Below, piece by piece: positions 22,469 to 34,879 of a stretch of DNA of 64,000 bases. The position numbers and the translations under genes are program-made. The notes beneath the pieces were generated by a model. The model made no database searches and was not told where the DNA came from. It saw only the letters and a program-made list of their open reading frames with translations. The DNA comes from Turritopsis dohrnii (taxonomy: Eukaryota; Cnidaria; Hydrozoa; Anthoathecata; Oceaniidae): positions 496,001 to 560,000 of the forward strand of contig BQMF02000225.1 of the NCBI GenBank assembly GCA_027922465.2, given 5' to 3'. The first letter of the stretch is position 1. The number at the start of each line of letters is the position of its first letter.

Positions 22469-22660
22469 TTGATCGGAAAAGAGCAAGCAGTTTTCCAACA
22501 GAAAAATAATCTTATGCAAAAAATAAAGGATTATCAAATGAAAGAGTTAACAGACAAGCAGGAGAATGACTTGCTTAAGAATTTCCTTGAATTCAAGTTT
22601 TTAAACCCAAAACCTTTCGTTGGAAAAGTCATTGTGTGTAAAAAGAACAAAGAAACATAG
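22469..22660 (+). CDS. Unassigned small frame, possible terminal exon
   Basis: The frame has no ATG; it is open from about 22400 and stops at 22660. It encodes a charged, helix-prone peptide containing KIKDYQMKELTDKQENDLL and NPKPFVGKVIV. Composition is more protein-like than that of neighbouring frames. It could be the end of a decayed transposon protein or a last exon. I do not recognise it. Confidence 0.2.
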   Translation: MIGKEQAVFQQKNNLMQKIKDYQMKELTDKQENDLLKNFLEFKFLNPKPFVGKVIVCKKNKET

Positions 22661-23654
22661 AAACATTCTTTACAGTTGACGAAGGCAATAAATATTCAAG
22701 ATGCACCTAATTTTAAATAAAGTATGATAATGAGTTCGACGAAATTTGTGTTTTTCCCATTTAGATTTTGAGAAGGGGGATATATATATTATGTCGTGAA
22801 TGATTATTTTGGTTTCCATTTTTCTGGACAAATACTTTTGTCAGTACTGCAAATTCTATGTTTACAAACTGCGCCTAATATAGCAATTGCTGTGTGTTAT
22901 TTTATATATATGAAAAGATTTTTTCTGCTTTTTTCTGTTTTTTCTGTGTCTTTTTTTAGCTGTTTTCCTCTAAAACATCATTAGAAGAACCAGTCAAAAA
23001 GTTTAAACTCGCCTCTTCGATCCCTGTAGAATTCTTCAGTGACAGAAGAAGCTGAATATTTCTGTATTGTATACTATTTATATTTTTCCAATTTCCATCT
23101 TTTAGACATTTTTGTTTTTGAAAGAAAATAATCCAAACTCAAGCATTTTAAATTTCATTTCTTGCTATCAGTGGTCACTGACTTTATAGTTATAATAATA
23201 ATACTGTTCTTGTTGTTTTGCATTATTTGACAAAAAGATAATTCTAACTGTTCATTATTGTGTTCTTGATAAAACCAATAAGGACAATCACCAATTTTGG
23301 AGTTAGAAACAAGGTTTCATCATGTGTCCCGGTATTGGGGCCTTTTCCTTGCATGTATTTCATGTGGGAAGGGCTATTAGACATCGGTTTTGCAATCTTT
23401 AACAGTGACATAAAACTTTGTTTTGTCACACAAATATCACTTCAGTGGTACTACGGCCTGAGTCTAGTTGTAAAGCCACAATCAAAATATTGGAGACATG
23501 GATCGAATCCTTGGTCTTGGTGGTAGGGACAGGTCATAAACAGGTCATATGAAAGTCCATGGAGTGTGGCATATATGTTACTAGTTAACATTGTATATAT
23601 TAAAAAGAAAGATAACAAAATAACAAGATAGCAAAATAACACTCAGAAGTATGT

Positions 23655-23855
23655 CCAGGTTACGGGGTCTTGCTTTACAAGGTATATAATTCTAATGGAC
23701 GTGGCTCGTCAATGTCTATTTGACAATTTTAGTGGAGTAACATCGTTCAAATAAGATTCTTTTCCAAACAAGCCTACGGGGTCCAGGTTGCAGGGTCTTG
23801 GTATATAAGGTACATATTTCTAATGGGCGTGGCTTGCTAATGTCTATTTGACAAT
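23655..23855 (+). repeat. Two-unit direct repeat, about 122-bp period
   Basis: Both units contain GGGTCTTG, a TATATAAGGTA-like stretch, TTCTAATGG(A/G)CGTGGCT and CAATGTCTATTTGACAATTT. Unit 1 begins near 23655 and unit 2 near 23777. Confidence 0.6.
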
Positions 23856-24776
23856 TTTTATTCTGCTTATACCTTTCAACCTTTCTTATCCAGCATCTTC
23901 TTGTAGGTTTTGGTCTGGGTCCCGGTCCTAGGACCCAATCATTAAAATCGTTGAGGCAAAATGCGTTGCATTATATAGCATAGATTTAGTAAACACTGAA
24001 ATACACTTTAAAAATCTTATATTAAATAATTCAGCATCAAAACTATTGTGTTATTGCACATTTTATGTAACATGACCTCCGTCTTTGTGCCAAAAATCGC
24101 AGCAATTTCCATTCAAATTTATGTCCAAAATTACCCTAAATTAGGCATACAAAATTTAAATATCTCCAGTTTTAGGAAGGCTAGAAACTTTTAAAAACTA
24201 ATCCGCACAAATAAAAAATGCCCTGAAAGTCCTAATATAAAATACTGTTTGTATGATGCGAAAAGAAAAAAAACAAAAGGGAAACTAAACTTTTGTTAAG
24301 CTATATAAAGCTGCATAAGGAAGTCAACTGTCTCAGGATGGATCAAAACAGTATTACGATAAGTATATTAACACGTCGGTTTTATAGGTCATCCCACAAG
24401 GTCTACTTCTACCTCTATGGTTGAAATGAAAGGGACCTCTATCAATGATATTCTAGAAAGAGGTTGTTGATCAAATGAATCCACATGGCAGAAAAACTAC
24501 AATAAAAATATTGTCTATGGGGCTCAGCGATTTTAGTGTAGCTGTAGTGTAGCTGTATTTCAAAAGCAACTGCTGAATGAAATTTTTCCCATAAGGTAAA
24601 TTGCAAATTTGGCGTATATGTAAAATAAATGAATGACCATGTTACCATGCGAAGCATCCAATTTCATAATGAATTTTTTTGTTGATATACGATCAAATAA
24701 CAATTTGTTAAATCTTTTTTCTTGCTTTCTGATCTGTGACGGTGAAAGTAATAGAATTTAGAAACAATACACTGTT

Positions 24777-27700
24777 TTGATGGATATCATTTTAGTATCA
24801 ACTGGCACTGACGTATTTGTGTCACTCTCAGCAGAAAGGAATGGAACTGATATTTGGCCCTGTGGCTCAGAAAATCAGCCATGTAGCAGCTTGCAAACAG
24901 CACTAAAGCACATTCCAATACGTAATACTACGATCTATCTTGATGGAGGAGATAAGAATCAATCAACTTACATCATAACAGAACAAATTTATCTACCATA
25001 TGTTGAATGGTTGTGTTTTACAAAATGGAACATCTCCACACACAATCCAGAAATAACAGCTACAAACAATGTGGACTTCCTACTTCATCTCAATGTCCAT
25101 CAATTGAAATCAATATACATCAGTTCTATAAACTTCCATTCAATTGGCATAGCCACCATTAAACCGAAATCAAATTTGACCTTCAGCATAACAAACTGTT
25201 CGGTATGTAATGCTACAAAAGTGCTTAAAGTTCTTCCTAACTCTGAAGTTCATGTTTTATCATTAAATGTCGAGTACTCAACTTTCATTAACTGTGAAGA
25301 GTCTTTGATATAACAACACGACTTCTATGGACGAGCTTATACGTAGTTGGATCTCAATTTACTGGTGCGAAAGACAATAATCAACAATATATTGCTATAC
25401 AAATGGAATGTGATGTTGGCAAATGCAATGCCATTGTTAAAAACACCACATTTGATGGAATATCCACCTCTATACAAGTGAACAGCACTTCCTCAAATTC
25501 ATCATATCTTAATGTGTCCAATTGCAGATTTGAAAATGTAATTGAGTTTAATAATACCGACAAGCTGGTTCCAAACATATTAGTTGATGGAAGTTTTGTG
25601 AATGTCAATATCGAAAGGTCACAATTCATAAACAACACAGCATGGTTAGGAGCAGCGTTATATGTCACACAAGCAAACTCAGTGTTGTTATCCAATTCAA
25701 AGTTTCTTCATAACAAAGCTGCAGACGGTGGTGCAGCATGCTTTTTCCAAAATAGTAATTCGCCTGTTTTAGTATATGAATGTACATTTACAAGCAATAT
25801 AGTTCATTCAGAAACATTGAAGCAATATTATCCATCAAAACAAGGCAGAACACATCATGATGGAGGTGCCATTGTCAATCTTGCCGATGCAAATATATAC
25901 AATTCTTATTTCAGCGATAACCACGTCAGCACATTTGGTGGTGCTATTAGACATGGCCATGAATCAGCTCCATTAGCCCAAATAGCCCAAAAATCTCTTT
26001 ACATTTTCAATACAACAATAATTGGAGCGAAAGCATCATCACTATCGGGGGATCTGATTTATTCTAATGGGTTTTTAAATTTGGAAAATGTTACACTTCT
26101 TGCCAACAGCACAACTGTCGATGATGTCATATTTTATCAAACTTCAAAAGGAACCGTCACATTGAGAAAGGACTTCTACATACAATGTCCACCTAACAAT
26201 CACATTCGGAAAAAATCAACTTTGCTTGCAAGGAATCAAACACAAATGGCCTATAAGATGCTGATGTACTATTGTGTTCCATGCCATAAGGATACTTACA
26301 ATTTGTCTGGAGCTTACGAGCATATAAAAAATAACACATATCAGGAATCATTTTTTGATATAGAATGTTCAGCCTGTCCAGAGGGTGGAAGATGTAATCC
26401 AAGTACTGGATTGATCAGCGCAGATAATTTTTGGGGAGAACGACTGACCAATGGACACGTAAAATTTCATGTTTGCTTTGAAAATAAATGCTGCTCTAAC
26501 CACGGAAATCCATGTACCTCCTATAACACTTGTAATTTCAATCGCAAAGGTACGATGTGCGGACAGTGCATTGATGGATATGCTGAAAGGTTTTTGCTTA
26601 CTGCTTGTATACCTTGCAGTAAAACCTCCATTGGAGTAACTTGGTTTCTTATGATCCTGCTGGTAATTTTCGTGATTTTGTCTCTTTTGTTTGGTGGAGA
26701 GATTTTATCACGTTTGAAAGAAAGTTTTCTAGGTTACAATGAAAATAATGACCATGGAATTGATATAGACTACGGAAACATTGCCATGCAAGTTATATAT
26801 TGCTACCAAATTATTTTTCTCCTGCATGTGCAATCACCTAATCGCTATCTTGATTTATCTCCAATTCAACCTGTAGTGGATCTTGTTTTGGGTACATCAA
26901 TAAGTGGACCAGAAAAGACTTTGAAACCTTGTTTACATGAAAATGCCACAACTAAGTCTAACTTGGTTTATCCTTTGATCCTTGTAGCTAGTGTATTGGC
27001 TGCACTACTTTTTGCAAGCTGGGTGATCTATTTGATAAGTAAGAACCAAACAATGGATGGATTGACTTATAAAATGTTTCGGACCTTGGTAAAATTTTAT
27101 TTTCTGGTTTACATAAGCACTTCCAAATTTCTGTTTCATCTGTTGAATCCAGCGGACGTTGGTGGATTGCATGTTGATGCAAATATCGTTCGATCATCAT
27201 CACAGCTTTTTTTTTTTGCATAATTTTTGCAAATTCATGTGGCTTTTTGCCTATATGGTTGCAGATAGTAAGTTTCATGTTGAGGAAAAAGAAGATCGGA
27301 ATCCCCGCTGCAATGTCAGCAGTACCTTTCTTTCCTATTGGAATTTTATTTATCGTTTTTTGGACTGGAAATGCAAGAATGACCAACACAGATAAAAGTG
27401 TAGAAATGAGGTCCACTGGGCATAACAACATTGGTGAGAGTAACGTTAATGTTGAAGTTAACGCTGATGACAAAGTCAACGATACTTTATATCACGTATT
27501 TAGCAACTTAAATACACCGAACGACAATGGAAACAATAGCTGCTGCCATGCTGTATGGATGTTTTTGAGAAGATTGGGAATGTTTTGGACGCTGTACCGA
27601 AACCTTTGCCTCGGCGCAATCGACGTTTTTGTGTTCGACCCGATTATCAAATTGTATTGGGTTTTGCTATTATTTGCTGTTTATTTTGTCATTTATCATT

Positions 27701-27957
27701 GTTTGAAATTGTGGCCTGATGAAGTGAACGGCTATGTCGGTTTCTTTATAAACGTATTTTTGATCTCGTATGTGGCAACGTGTATATTTTGGGCAGTTGA
27801 TTTTATGTCTGACTGGACATATTCTCACCATTTATTTGTTGTTGGTCAGGGTTTTTTGTGGTTTGAATTTATTCTTTGGATTTTTCTGTCAGTTGTGGTA
27901 ATTGTCATCTTTTTCTTTCTGTTGTTACAAATCTTTTGTAGGAAAGACACCCAGTGA
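24777..27957 (+). pseudogene. Beta-helix surface protein with multi-pass membrane C-terminus (two frameshifts)
   Basis: Three successive frames (24777-25313, about 25300-27223, about 27205-27957) together make one protein of roughly 1060 residues. The N-terminal part starts with GTDIWPCGSENQPCSSLQTA, a pattern seen at the front of right-handed beta-helix proteins. Many N-x-S/T sites and repeated short strands (NSKFLHN, GGAACFFQNS, GGAIVNLADA) follow. Next is a Cys-rich domain (CSACPEGGRCNPSTG, CNFNRKGTMCGQCIDGY), then about nine hydrophobic spans beginning TWFLMILLVIFVILSLLFG. A role as surface receptor or channel-like protein is inference. The first frameshift is near 25305. The second is at an 11-T run (27207-27217), where one base restores the frame. 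The rest is well preserved, so sequencing error or a very young pseudogene are both possible. A signal peptide may lie in an upstream exon. Confidence 0.75.
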
Positions 27958-29339
27958 GCCATTTCTTCTTAATAGCCACAGCTTATTCCACCAAATAACA
28001 AATATGAAGTTAAAAAAGCTTTGACAAAAGACCGTAAAAGCATTTTTTACAAATCAAATAAAAGCTGAAGTTTTTTAACTGTATTTTCCTTACTATAAAA
28101 CTAGTTATTTTAATCTGAAATTTGTTTATGCTCCATTTGTTTACATTTTCTGCAAGTTACTTTCTATTTTCATCAGTAACATGACAGTTGCTGCTGAAAT
28201 TACTTTTGAAATTTCATCGAATTATTTCTATCACACGTTTGAGATGTTTGATCACAATAACGCGAAAATTACTACATTGTGTATACAACATAGCAAACAC
28301 ATTAAACATGATTTGGTGTCCTTTTTACCTGACAGTCAAACATATGTATATGGCTGAAAGTTTGAGAAATTTATTTTGTTCGAAAATATTCTCAACCTTC
28401 CCTATTCTTTCTCTGTTCTTTTGAGTATGATGTTCCACAAGAAAGAATCAAATCTATTAAAAAAAACTTGATGTCAATTTAGAGGCGTAAGAGGTTACTA
28501 AACCCGGGAATATGCCGTAAACCTCAAAAAGTTTGTTCTCTTTTTGTCTAATATTGCCATTGTAATTTTGTATTAATATTCTTTCGTGGGTGTTAGCTGT
28601 TAGAAATGAATCCAATGTAGTTGTACATATATATTGATTTTGAAAAAAGATGTGTTATAATTTCCCAATTGTGAATTTATTTGTGCTGTAATTGAACCGA
28701 ACATTAACTTGGATGCAAATATGATACACTTACAACATATACAGCGCAACTGAGGGAATCAAAATCTATAATAAAGCAGCCTTAAAAGACCGAAAGTTAA
28801 CGGCAAATACATGAAAGTTAACGGCAAATACATGAAAGTTAACGGCAAATACATGAAATATGCTAACAGAGAGCTTGTTGTCGTGCCAAATCATGTCATG
28901 TTCTGTATTTGTATAATTTAAAACCGACGAATATATAAGATTCATTTTAAAGAAACATGCATTTCCATAGATGTTAGGCGCTGTAAGTATCCCAAGTAGG
29001 GTCAGAAACTTTGCAATTTTGGGCCTTCACAGAACCACAGATGACTTAAAATTAAGGTTACTAGTAGGTTTCTTAAGTGCGAAACATCACAGTGGAAGTT
29101 CGCTTTTTGAGTATAAACTTTCAGAAAAAATATTCTCAAAACGCACTCTTCTACTGCAATAAGTGCACTCACTTTCTCAACTCTTGCTCAGAAGAAAAAT
29201 CATCTGCTAAGTAGAGGAGAATCGTGGATGCAAAATGCGTTCTGGAGTTTTATTAAACATTGTTTAAAGACAGTAAAAAGTACAAGTTACAGAGTTTGTC
29301 TCGTTAGTGACATCTTCTTACGAAATTGCTGGGGAATGT
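27958..29339. other. Non-coding spacer with a 21-bp minisatellite
   Basis: No gene is supported. The only structure is the perfect three-unit array at 28792-28854. Confidence 0.5.
28792..28854 (+). repeat. Perfect 21-bp x 3 tandem repeat
   Basis: Unit GAAAGTTAACGGCAAATACA plus T, three perfect copies with a partial fourth (GAAA). The perfect identity suggests a recent expansion. Confidence 0.9.
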
Positions 29340-29815
29340 CTTTATCAACAAATTTTCCAAATGTTTTTAATCTTGTGTCGTTTTCCCGCAGAACTCGTTT
29401 GCTATGTCTATTAAATTAAGTTCTTCGAGCGCTTCTTTATAGGTATTTAAAATCATACAATGGTTAAGTCTATTTTGATGGTGCGAAGGTACTTTAAAAT
29501 TCTTCTGACAGTTGAACAAAACCTTTCACTAACAGCATTTTTTGCTGGAGCAAGCAAAAGTAACTTGATCAAAGTTACAACTTCTGAAAAAAAAAACTTT
29601 CTGTGCTTTCAACAACTTGCGCATTTCTTTTATTATTAATGGTACATCGATGTTAGCCATGTTAAGATCTTGAAAAAGCGTTCCGAGCAACGATAGCTGT
29701 AGTTCAAGATTATTTTTGTTCAAATCATCTTCATAAAAATCGCAGATTGATGACATATGTTCTTCAAACGGCTCGCCTTTTGCTGCAAGCCATAAGAAGT
29801 TTAGCATAGTAGTTA

Positions 29816-30500
29816 TAGACCAGGTGAAAATAAGGGGGCGGGGGGGGGGGGGTGAAAAATTTTCATTGTGATTTTTGGGTTCCTAATACACTATATTTTT
29901 AGGATCGTGATGGTAAATGGCTTGAACAGGTGGCAATAATTGACAATTGGCCCTCAAACAGAGGGTTTTTTTTGGCTTTTAACCAATTAACAAGGGATTT
30001 TGCTGGAACGTGGAATCACCATGACATCATTAAATTGCAATTACGAAACAAATATTCAGTGAAATTTCATAAAACTTTCAGAAGTAGTCACATATAAGTT
30101 ATATTTTAGTTTTTTGAAAAAAAATCAAAAAACATTTTACCCGGGGGTACTTTACAAAAGAAAACCGGGGGTAAAACTCATAAACATGCCATTTTTTAGG
30201 AAGTTTTTATCTATATTTTCACTTAGAAATGCTTGGACGCTCTTAACACAATGAAAACTTGTCAGTAATATTAAATTACATAGTTTATAGTCAAAATTTG
30301 CAAAAAAAATATACTCAGGGGGTAAGAAATAAGAAAAAACGGGGGTAAAATCCTCAAAATTACAATATTTAGGGTTTTTTGACCAAATATTTCCAATTTA
30401 TTGTCTTTTACAACATTAAAACACTATAATAGTATTTTTACTGTCATACCACAGACCTATTAGTGTGAAAAATTCAATTAACTTTTTGTCTGGGGGTGTT
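29816..30500 (+). repeat. Left long TIR with GGGGGTA-type subterminal motifs
   Basis: About 680 bp, matching the complement of 34880-35554 with moderate divergence inward. A GGGGG run with GTA or GTG after it recurs near 30145, 30170, 30318, 30344, 30491 and 30522, several times in an ACCGGGGGTAAAA context. Close to the tip is a run of 14 or more G (29840-29852). Regularly placed motifs in TIRs are often transposase sites; this role is inferred. Confidence 0.75.
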
Positions 30501-33500
30501 TAGCGCGAAAAACCGGGGGTAAAACGTTAAAAATCAGTGTTTCTTCTTGTTTTGAGCCATTTAATTTTATTGATGTAATAATTATTTTTTTCAGATTAAT
30601 ATATATTTAATGAAGAATGAAAATGAGAAAACGATGTATAATCCATTACAAGGGACTTCCTGTGTACTCAAAATTAAAAGAAGTTAGTGAAAGAAACAAG
30701 GAAAGAATTTTGGAAGCGAAGATTGAACGCAAAAAGATTGGTGGATTGAGTGAAAGGAAAGTAAAAAAAGTCGTAACACTTTTAGAAGAGGAGTTTATTA
30801 ACCCTTTTGGTGTTGGTTATGATCAATTGTATAATCTGTCTTCGGGAGAGGAAGTTGCAGAAGAAAAGGCGTTAGATATTCTTGATGTCTATCAATATGG
30901 AACACACAAGAAAGAAGAATTAGTAAGATCGAGGATTAACAATCAACATGTCAAATTACATGATACATTGCCAAGATGCAACGTGAAACCATTCAAGTCT
31001 TTGAATAAGTCAACCGTGAAGTTGAAACATTTTCAGGGTAGCGTGGAGGTCAACAGAAACATCTTGGGATCGTTACTTGCTTTTTCTATTGCAAATGAAC
31101 GCGTGATCGACATGGCTGCTGCGTTAACGTACCCGTTATCACCAATACCTTTGTGTTTTGTTAAAGGAGATGGCAACAGGAGGGGGACATCGAAAAGCAA
31201 ACTGGTACCTTTGCTGACTAATGGCGTCACATTGAAAGATCCTAAATCCGACAATACTGTGAAGAACATCAAAGATAAAACAACCTTCGTCATCGACTTG
31301 ATGGCAGCTATCCGCACAATGACAAATCTTCCTGCAACATACGAAGAATTTGTCTGAAATTTTGTTTCTACGATTCCAAAAGGCTTCAAACGAGTTGACG
31401 TTGTTGCTGATACCTACCAGAAAAATTCAATTAAAGGAGGAGCAAGAAACACACGTGATTCCGGTCAAAAGGTTATCATTGCATCGCCAGATCAAGTCTT
31501 CCACGTGACTTGTCTGCCTTCTTGAAGAATGGAGAAAATAAGACTCGCCTTATTGAGATCATATCAGAGGTATTGCGTAAAAACTTCACAAAGGTTTTGG
31601 AAAAGTTAAGTTGTCAAATGGTGATAATATCACAAGAAGATGTTACATATTGTGTCACTATGGGTGGTGTCGTGGTCCAAGAGGAATTATCGTCGAATCA
31701 AGAAGAGGCCGACACAAAAGTTATTCTACACAGTTACCATTGAATGCAAGAGGATCCTTCGTCAAAAGTAGTGCTACGTTCCCATTCTGGTGATACTGAT
31801 ATTCTCGTTCTTGCTATTGCACTATTGGATTGCAGCCGACTTTACTTTGATTACGGGAGAGGGAAAACAAGGAAAGGATTTTGGATGGAAAACATCACAA
31901 TAGAAGATCGAACCAAACAAGCTCTCATCGGATTCCACGCGTTTACTGGGAATGATTATGTTTCGTCCTTCTTCAAAAAAGGCAAGAAAATGTGTTGGAA
32001 AGCTATGACAAAAAATCAGAATTTTGTTGAGGCGCTCTGCTTATTGGGATCCAACTGGGGTGTTAACGAGAATGGTGGCATGGTTCACGCCCTGGAACGA
32101 TTTGTTTGTACGATCTAAAAAATTTTCATTGTGATTTTTGGGTTCCTAATACACTATATTTTTAGGATCGTGATGGTAAATGGCTTGAACAGGTGGCAAT
32201 AATTGACAATTGGCCCTCAAACAGAGGGTTTTTTTTGGCTTTTAACCAATTAACAAGGGATTTTGCTGGAACGTGGAATCACCATGACATCATTAAATTG
32301 CAATTACGAAACAAATATTCAGTGAAATTTCATAAAACTTTCAGAAGTAGTCACATATAAGTTATATTTTAGTTTTTTGAAAAAAAATCAAAAAACATTT
32401 TACCCGGGGGTACTTTACAAAAGAAAACCGGGGGTAAAACTCATAAACATGCCATTTTTTAGGAAGTTTTTATCTATATTTTCACTTAGAAATGCTTGGA
32501 CGCTCTTAACACAATGAAAACTTGTCAGTAATATTAAATTACATAGTTTATAGTCAAAATTTGCAAAAAAAATATACTCAGGGGGTAAGAAATAAGAAAA
32601 AAACGGGGGTAAAATCCTCAAAATTACAATATTTAGGGTTTTTTGACCAAATATTTCCAATTTATTGTCTTTTACAACATTAAAACACTATAATAGTATT
32701 TTTACTGTCATACCACAGACCTATTAGTGTGAAAAATTCAATTAACTTTTTGTCTGGGGGTGTTTAGCGCGAAAAACCGGGGGTAAAACGTTAAAAATCA
32801 GTGTTTCTTCTTGTTTTGAGCCATTTAATTTTATTGATGTAATAATTATTTTTTTCAGATTAATATATATTTAATGAAGAATGAAAATGAGAAAACGATG
32901 TATAATCCATTACAAGGGACTTCCTGTGTACTCAAAATTAAAAGAAGTTAGTGAAAGAAACAAGGAAAGAATTTTGGAAGCGAAGATTGAACGCAAAAAG
33001 ATTGGTGGATTGAGTGAAAGGAAAGTAAAAAAAGTCGTAACACTTTTAGAAGAGGAGTTTATTAACCCTTTTGGTGTTGGTTATGATCAATTGTATAATC
33101 TGTCTTCGGGAGAGGAAGTTGCAGAAGAAAAGGCGTTAGATATTCTTGATGTCTATCAATATGGAACACACAAGAAAGAAGAATTAGTAAGATCGAGGAT
33201 TAACAATCAACATGTCAAATTACATGATACATTGCCAAGATGCAACGTGAAACCATTCAAGTCTTTGAATAAGTCAACCGTGAAGTTGAAACATTTTCAG
33301 GGTAGCGTGGAGGTCAACAGAAACATCTTGGGATCGTTACTTGCTTTTTCTATTGCAAATGAACGCGTGATCGACATGGCTGCTGCGTTAACGTACCCGT
33401 TATCACCAATACCTTTGTGTTTTGTTAAAGGAGATGGCAACAGGAGGGGGACATCGAAAAGCAAACTGGTACCTTTGCTGACTAATGGCGTCACATTGAA

Positions 33501-34385
33501 AGATCCTAAATCCGACAATACTGTGAAGAACATCAAAGATAAAACAACCTTCGTCATCGACTTGATGGCAGCTATCCGCACAATGACAAATCTTCCTGCA
33601 ACATACGAAGAATTTGTCTGAAATTTTGTTTCTACGATTCCAAAAGGCTTCAAACGAGTTGACGTTGTTGCTGATACCTACCAGAAAAATTCAATTAAAG
33701 GAGGAGCAAGAAACACACGTGATTCCGGTCAAAAGGTTATCATTGCATCGCCAGATCAAGTCTTCCACGTGACTTGTCTGCCTTCTTGAAGAATGGAGAA
33801 AATAAGACTCGCCTTATTGAGATCATATCAGAGGTATTGCGTAAAAACTTCACAAAGGTTTTGGAAAAGTTAAGTTGTCAAATGGTGATAATATCACAAG
33901 AAGATGTTACATATTGTGTCACTATGGGTGGTGTCGTGGTCCAAGAGGAATTATCGTCGAATCAAGAAGAGGCCGACACAAAAGTTATTCTACACAGTTA
34001 CCATTGAATGCAAGAGGATCCTTCGTCAAAAGTAGTGCTACGTTCCCATTCTGGTGATACTGATATTCTCGTTCTTGCTATTGCACTATTGGATTGCAGC
34101 CGACTTTACTTTGATTACGGGAGAGGGAAAACAAGGAAAGGATTTTGGATGGAAAACATCACAATAGAAGATCGAACCAAACAAGCTCTCATCGGATTCC
34201 ACGCGTTTACTGGGAATGATTATGTTTCGTCCTTCTTCAAAAAAGGCAAGAAAATGTGTTGGAAAGCTATGACAAAAAATCAGAATTTTGTTGAGGCGCT
34301 CTGCTTATTGGGATCCAACTGGGGTGTTAACGAGAATGGTGGCATGGTTCACGCCCTGGAACGATTTGTTTGTACGATCTACGGC
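29858..34385 (+). repeat. Near-perfect 2.26-kb tandem duplication inside the transposon
   Basis: 29860-32117 and 32123-34381 are the same sequence. Offset is 2263 bp at the start and 2264 after one extra A in a poly-A run (30331 against 32595). I saw no other difference. Unit 1 ends within the gene (ACGATCT) and runs directly into an AAAAAATTTTCATTG start of unit 2. The lack of divergence means a very recent duplication or an assembly artefact. Confidence 0.9.
30617..32118 (+). pseudogene. FEN/PIN-like transposon nuclease, first (3'-truncated) copy
   Basis: Identical to the second copy over its length, with the same stop after EEFV (31355-31357), the same frameshift near 31500 and the same in-frame TGA after HSYH (31741-31743). 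It is cut at 32118 where the next tandem unit begins, so the last 127 codons are missing. A TTTTTTTCAG acceptor-like site lies about 25 bp upstream of the first ATG. Confidence 0.8.
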
Positions 34386-34769
34386 TACGCAAGAGAAAGA
34401 TCGCTAAACGTCGTGAGATCAAAATGCTTCGAGAAGAAATATATCAAGGAAGGAAAAGTAATCGACATGGCCTTACTGCCACCTTGTCACTCATTTTTGT
34501 TTTTACACATAGAACGTGCTAACTTTGTTGCAAAGATTTGGAAGTCTTCTTTAATTAGCCACTTGGAGGCAGAAGAAATCGCAGAACATGGATGGTTGCC
34601 AAACGGTGATACATATTGGGTTGATGATGTGTTTCCACAAGAAATTGAAGAAATTTTATGCGATATCACTTATGACAAAGACGGAGATGTTGACGAAGAA
34701 GACGAACAATCATCGAGTGAAGAAAACGCTAATGATTCAGATGATGGTTATGATGATGAAGATGACTGA
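32881..34769 (+). pseudogene. FEN/PIN-like transposon nuclease, full-length but disabled copy
   Basis: Parts in order: a Lys-rich N-terminus; TFVIDLMAAIRTM (first Asp of a PIN/FEN fold); DVVADTYQKNSIK with ARNTRDSG; AFLKNGENKT; SNQEEADTK; SHSGDTDILVLAIAL; FHAFTGNDYVSSFFKKGKK; and an acidic tail (DEEDEQ, DDGYDDEDD). Spacing of D, E-E-x-D, D-x-D and G-x-D recalls FEN1/XPG nucleases. Breaks are TGA at 33619, a frameshift near 33765 and an in-frame TGA at 34005. The frame then runs intact to 34769. An acceptor-like TTTTTTTCAG is at about 32850-32860. The likely role is as the element's DNA-cutting enzyme, which is inference. The whole-family assignment needs a profile search. Confidence 0.7.
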
Positions 34770-34879
34770 CTTAATTAATATCTTATGATTAGATTCAATT
34801 TTATAGAATATTGACGTTCATTTTTTTGTGTTTATTTGTTTATTTTATCGTGTTCTTTACAAAATATAATAAAAAAACA

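Larger units (their letters stand above)
21727..24776. other. Mostly non-coding interval
   Basis: Apart from one small unassigned frame (22469-22660) and a diverged direct repeat (23655-23855), no gene or element is recognised here. Long T-rich runs give spurious hydrophobic frames near 22800-22980. Confidence 0.5.

Noticed and set aside
22796..22984. Hydrophobic plus-strand frame
   Set aside because: T-rich low-complexity DNA gives Phe/Leu/Ser runs; no family or context.
23440..23530. tRNA or SINE head (GGATCGAATCC resembles a B box)
   Set aside because: No acceptable A box or cloverleaf at the right distance.
29834..29852. Poly-G run as a sequencing artefact only
   Set aside because: It lies at the tip of a TIR whose other end also has a C-run (CACCCCCC), so part of it is real; the exact length is uncertain.
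34588..34788. Met-rich frame at the end of the transposon gene
   Set aside because: Shifted reading of the acidic tail (GATGAT repeats).
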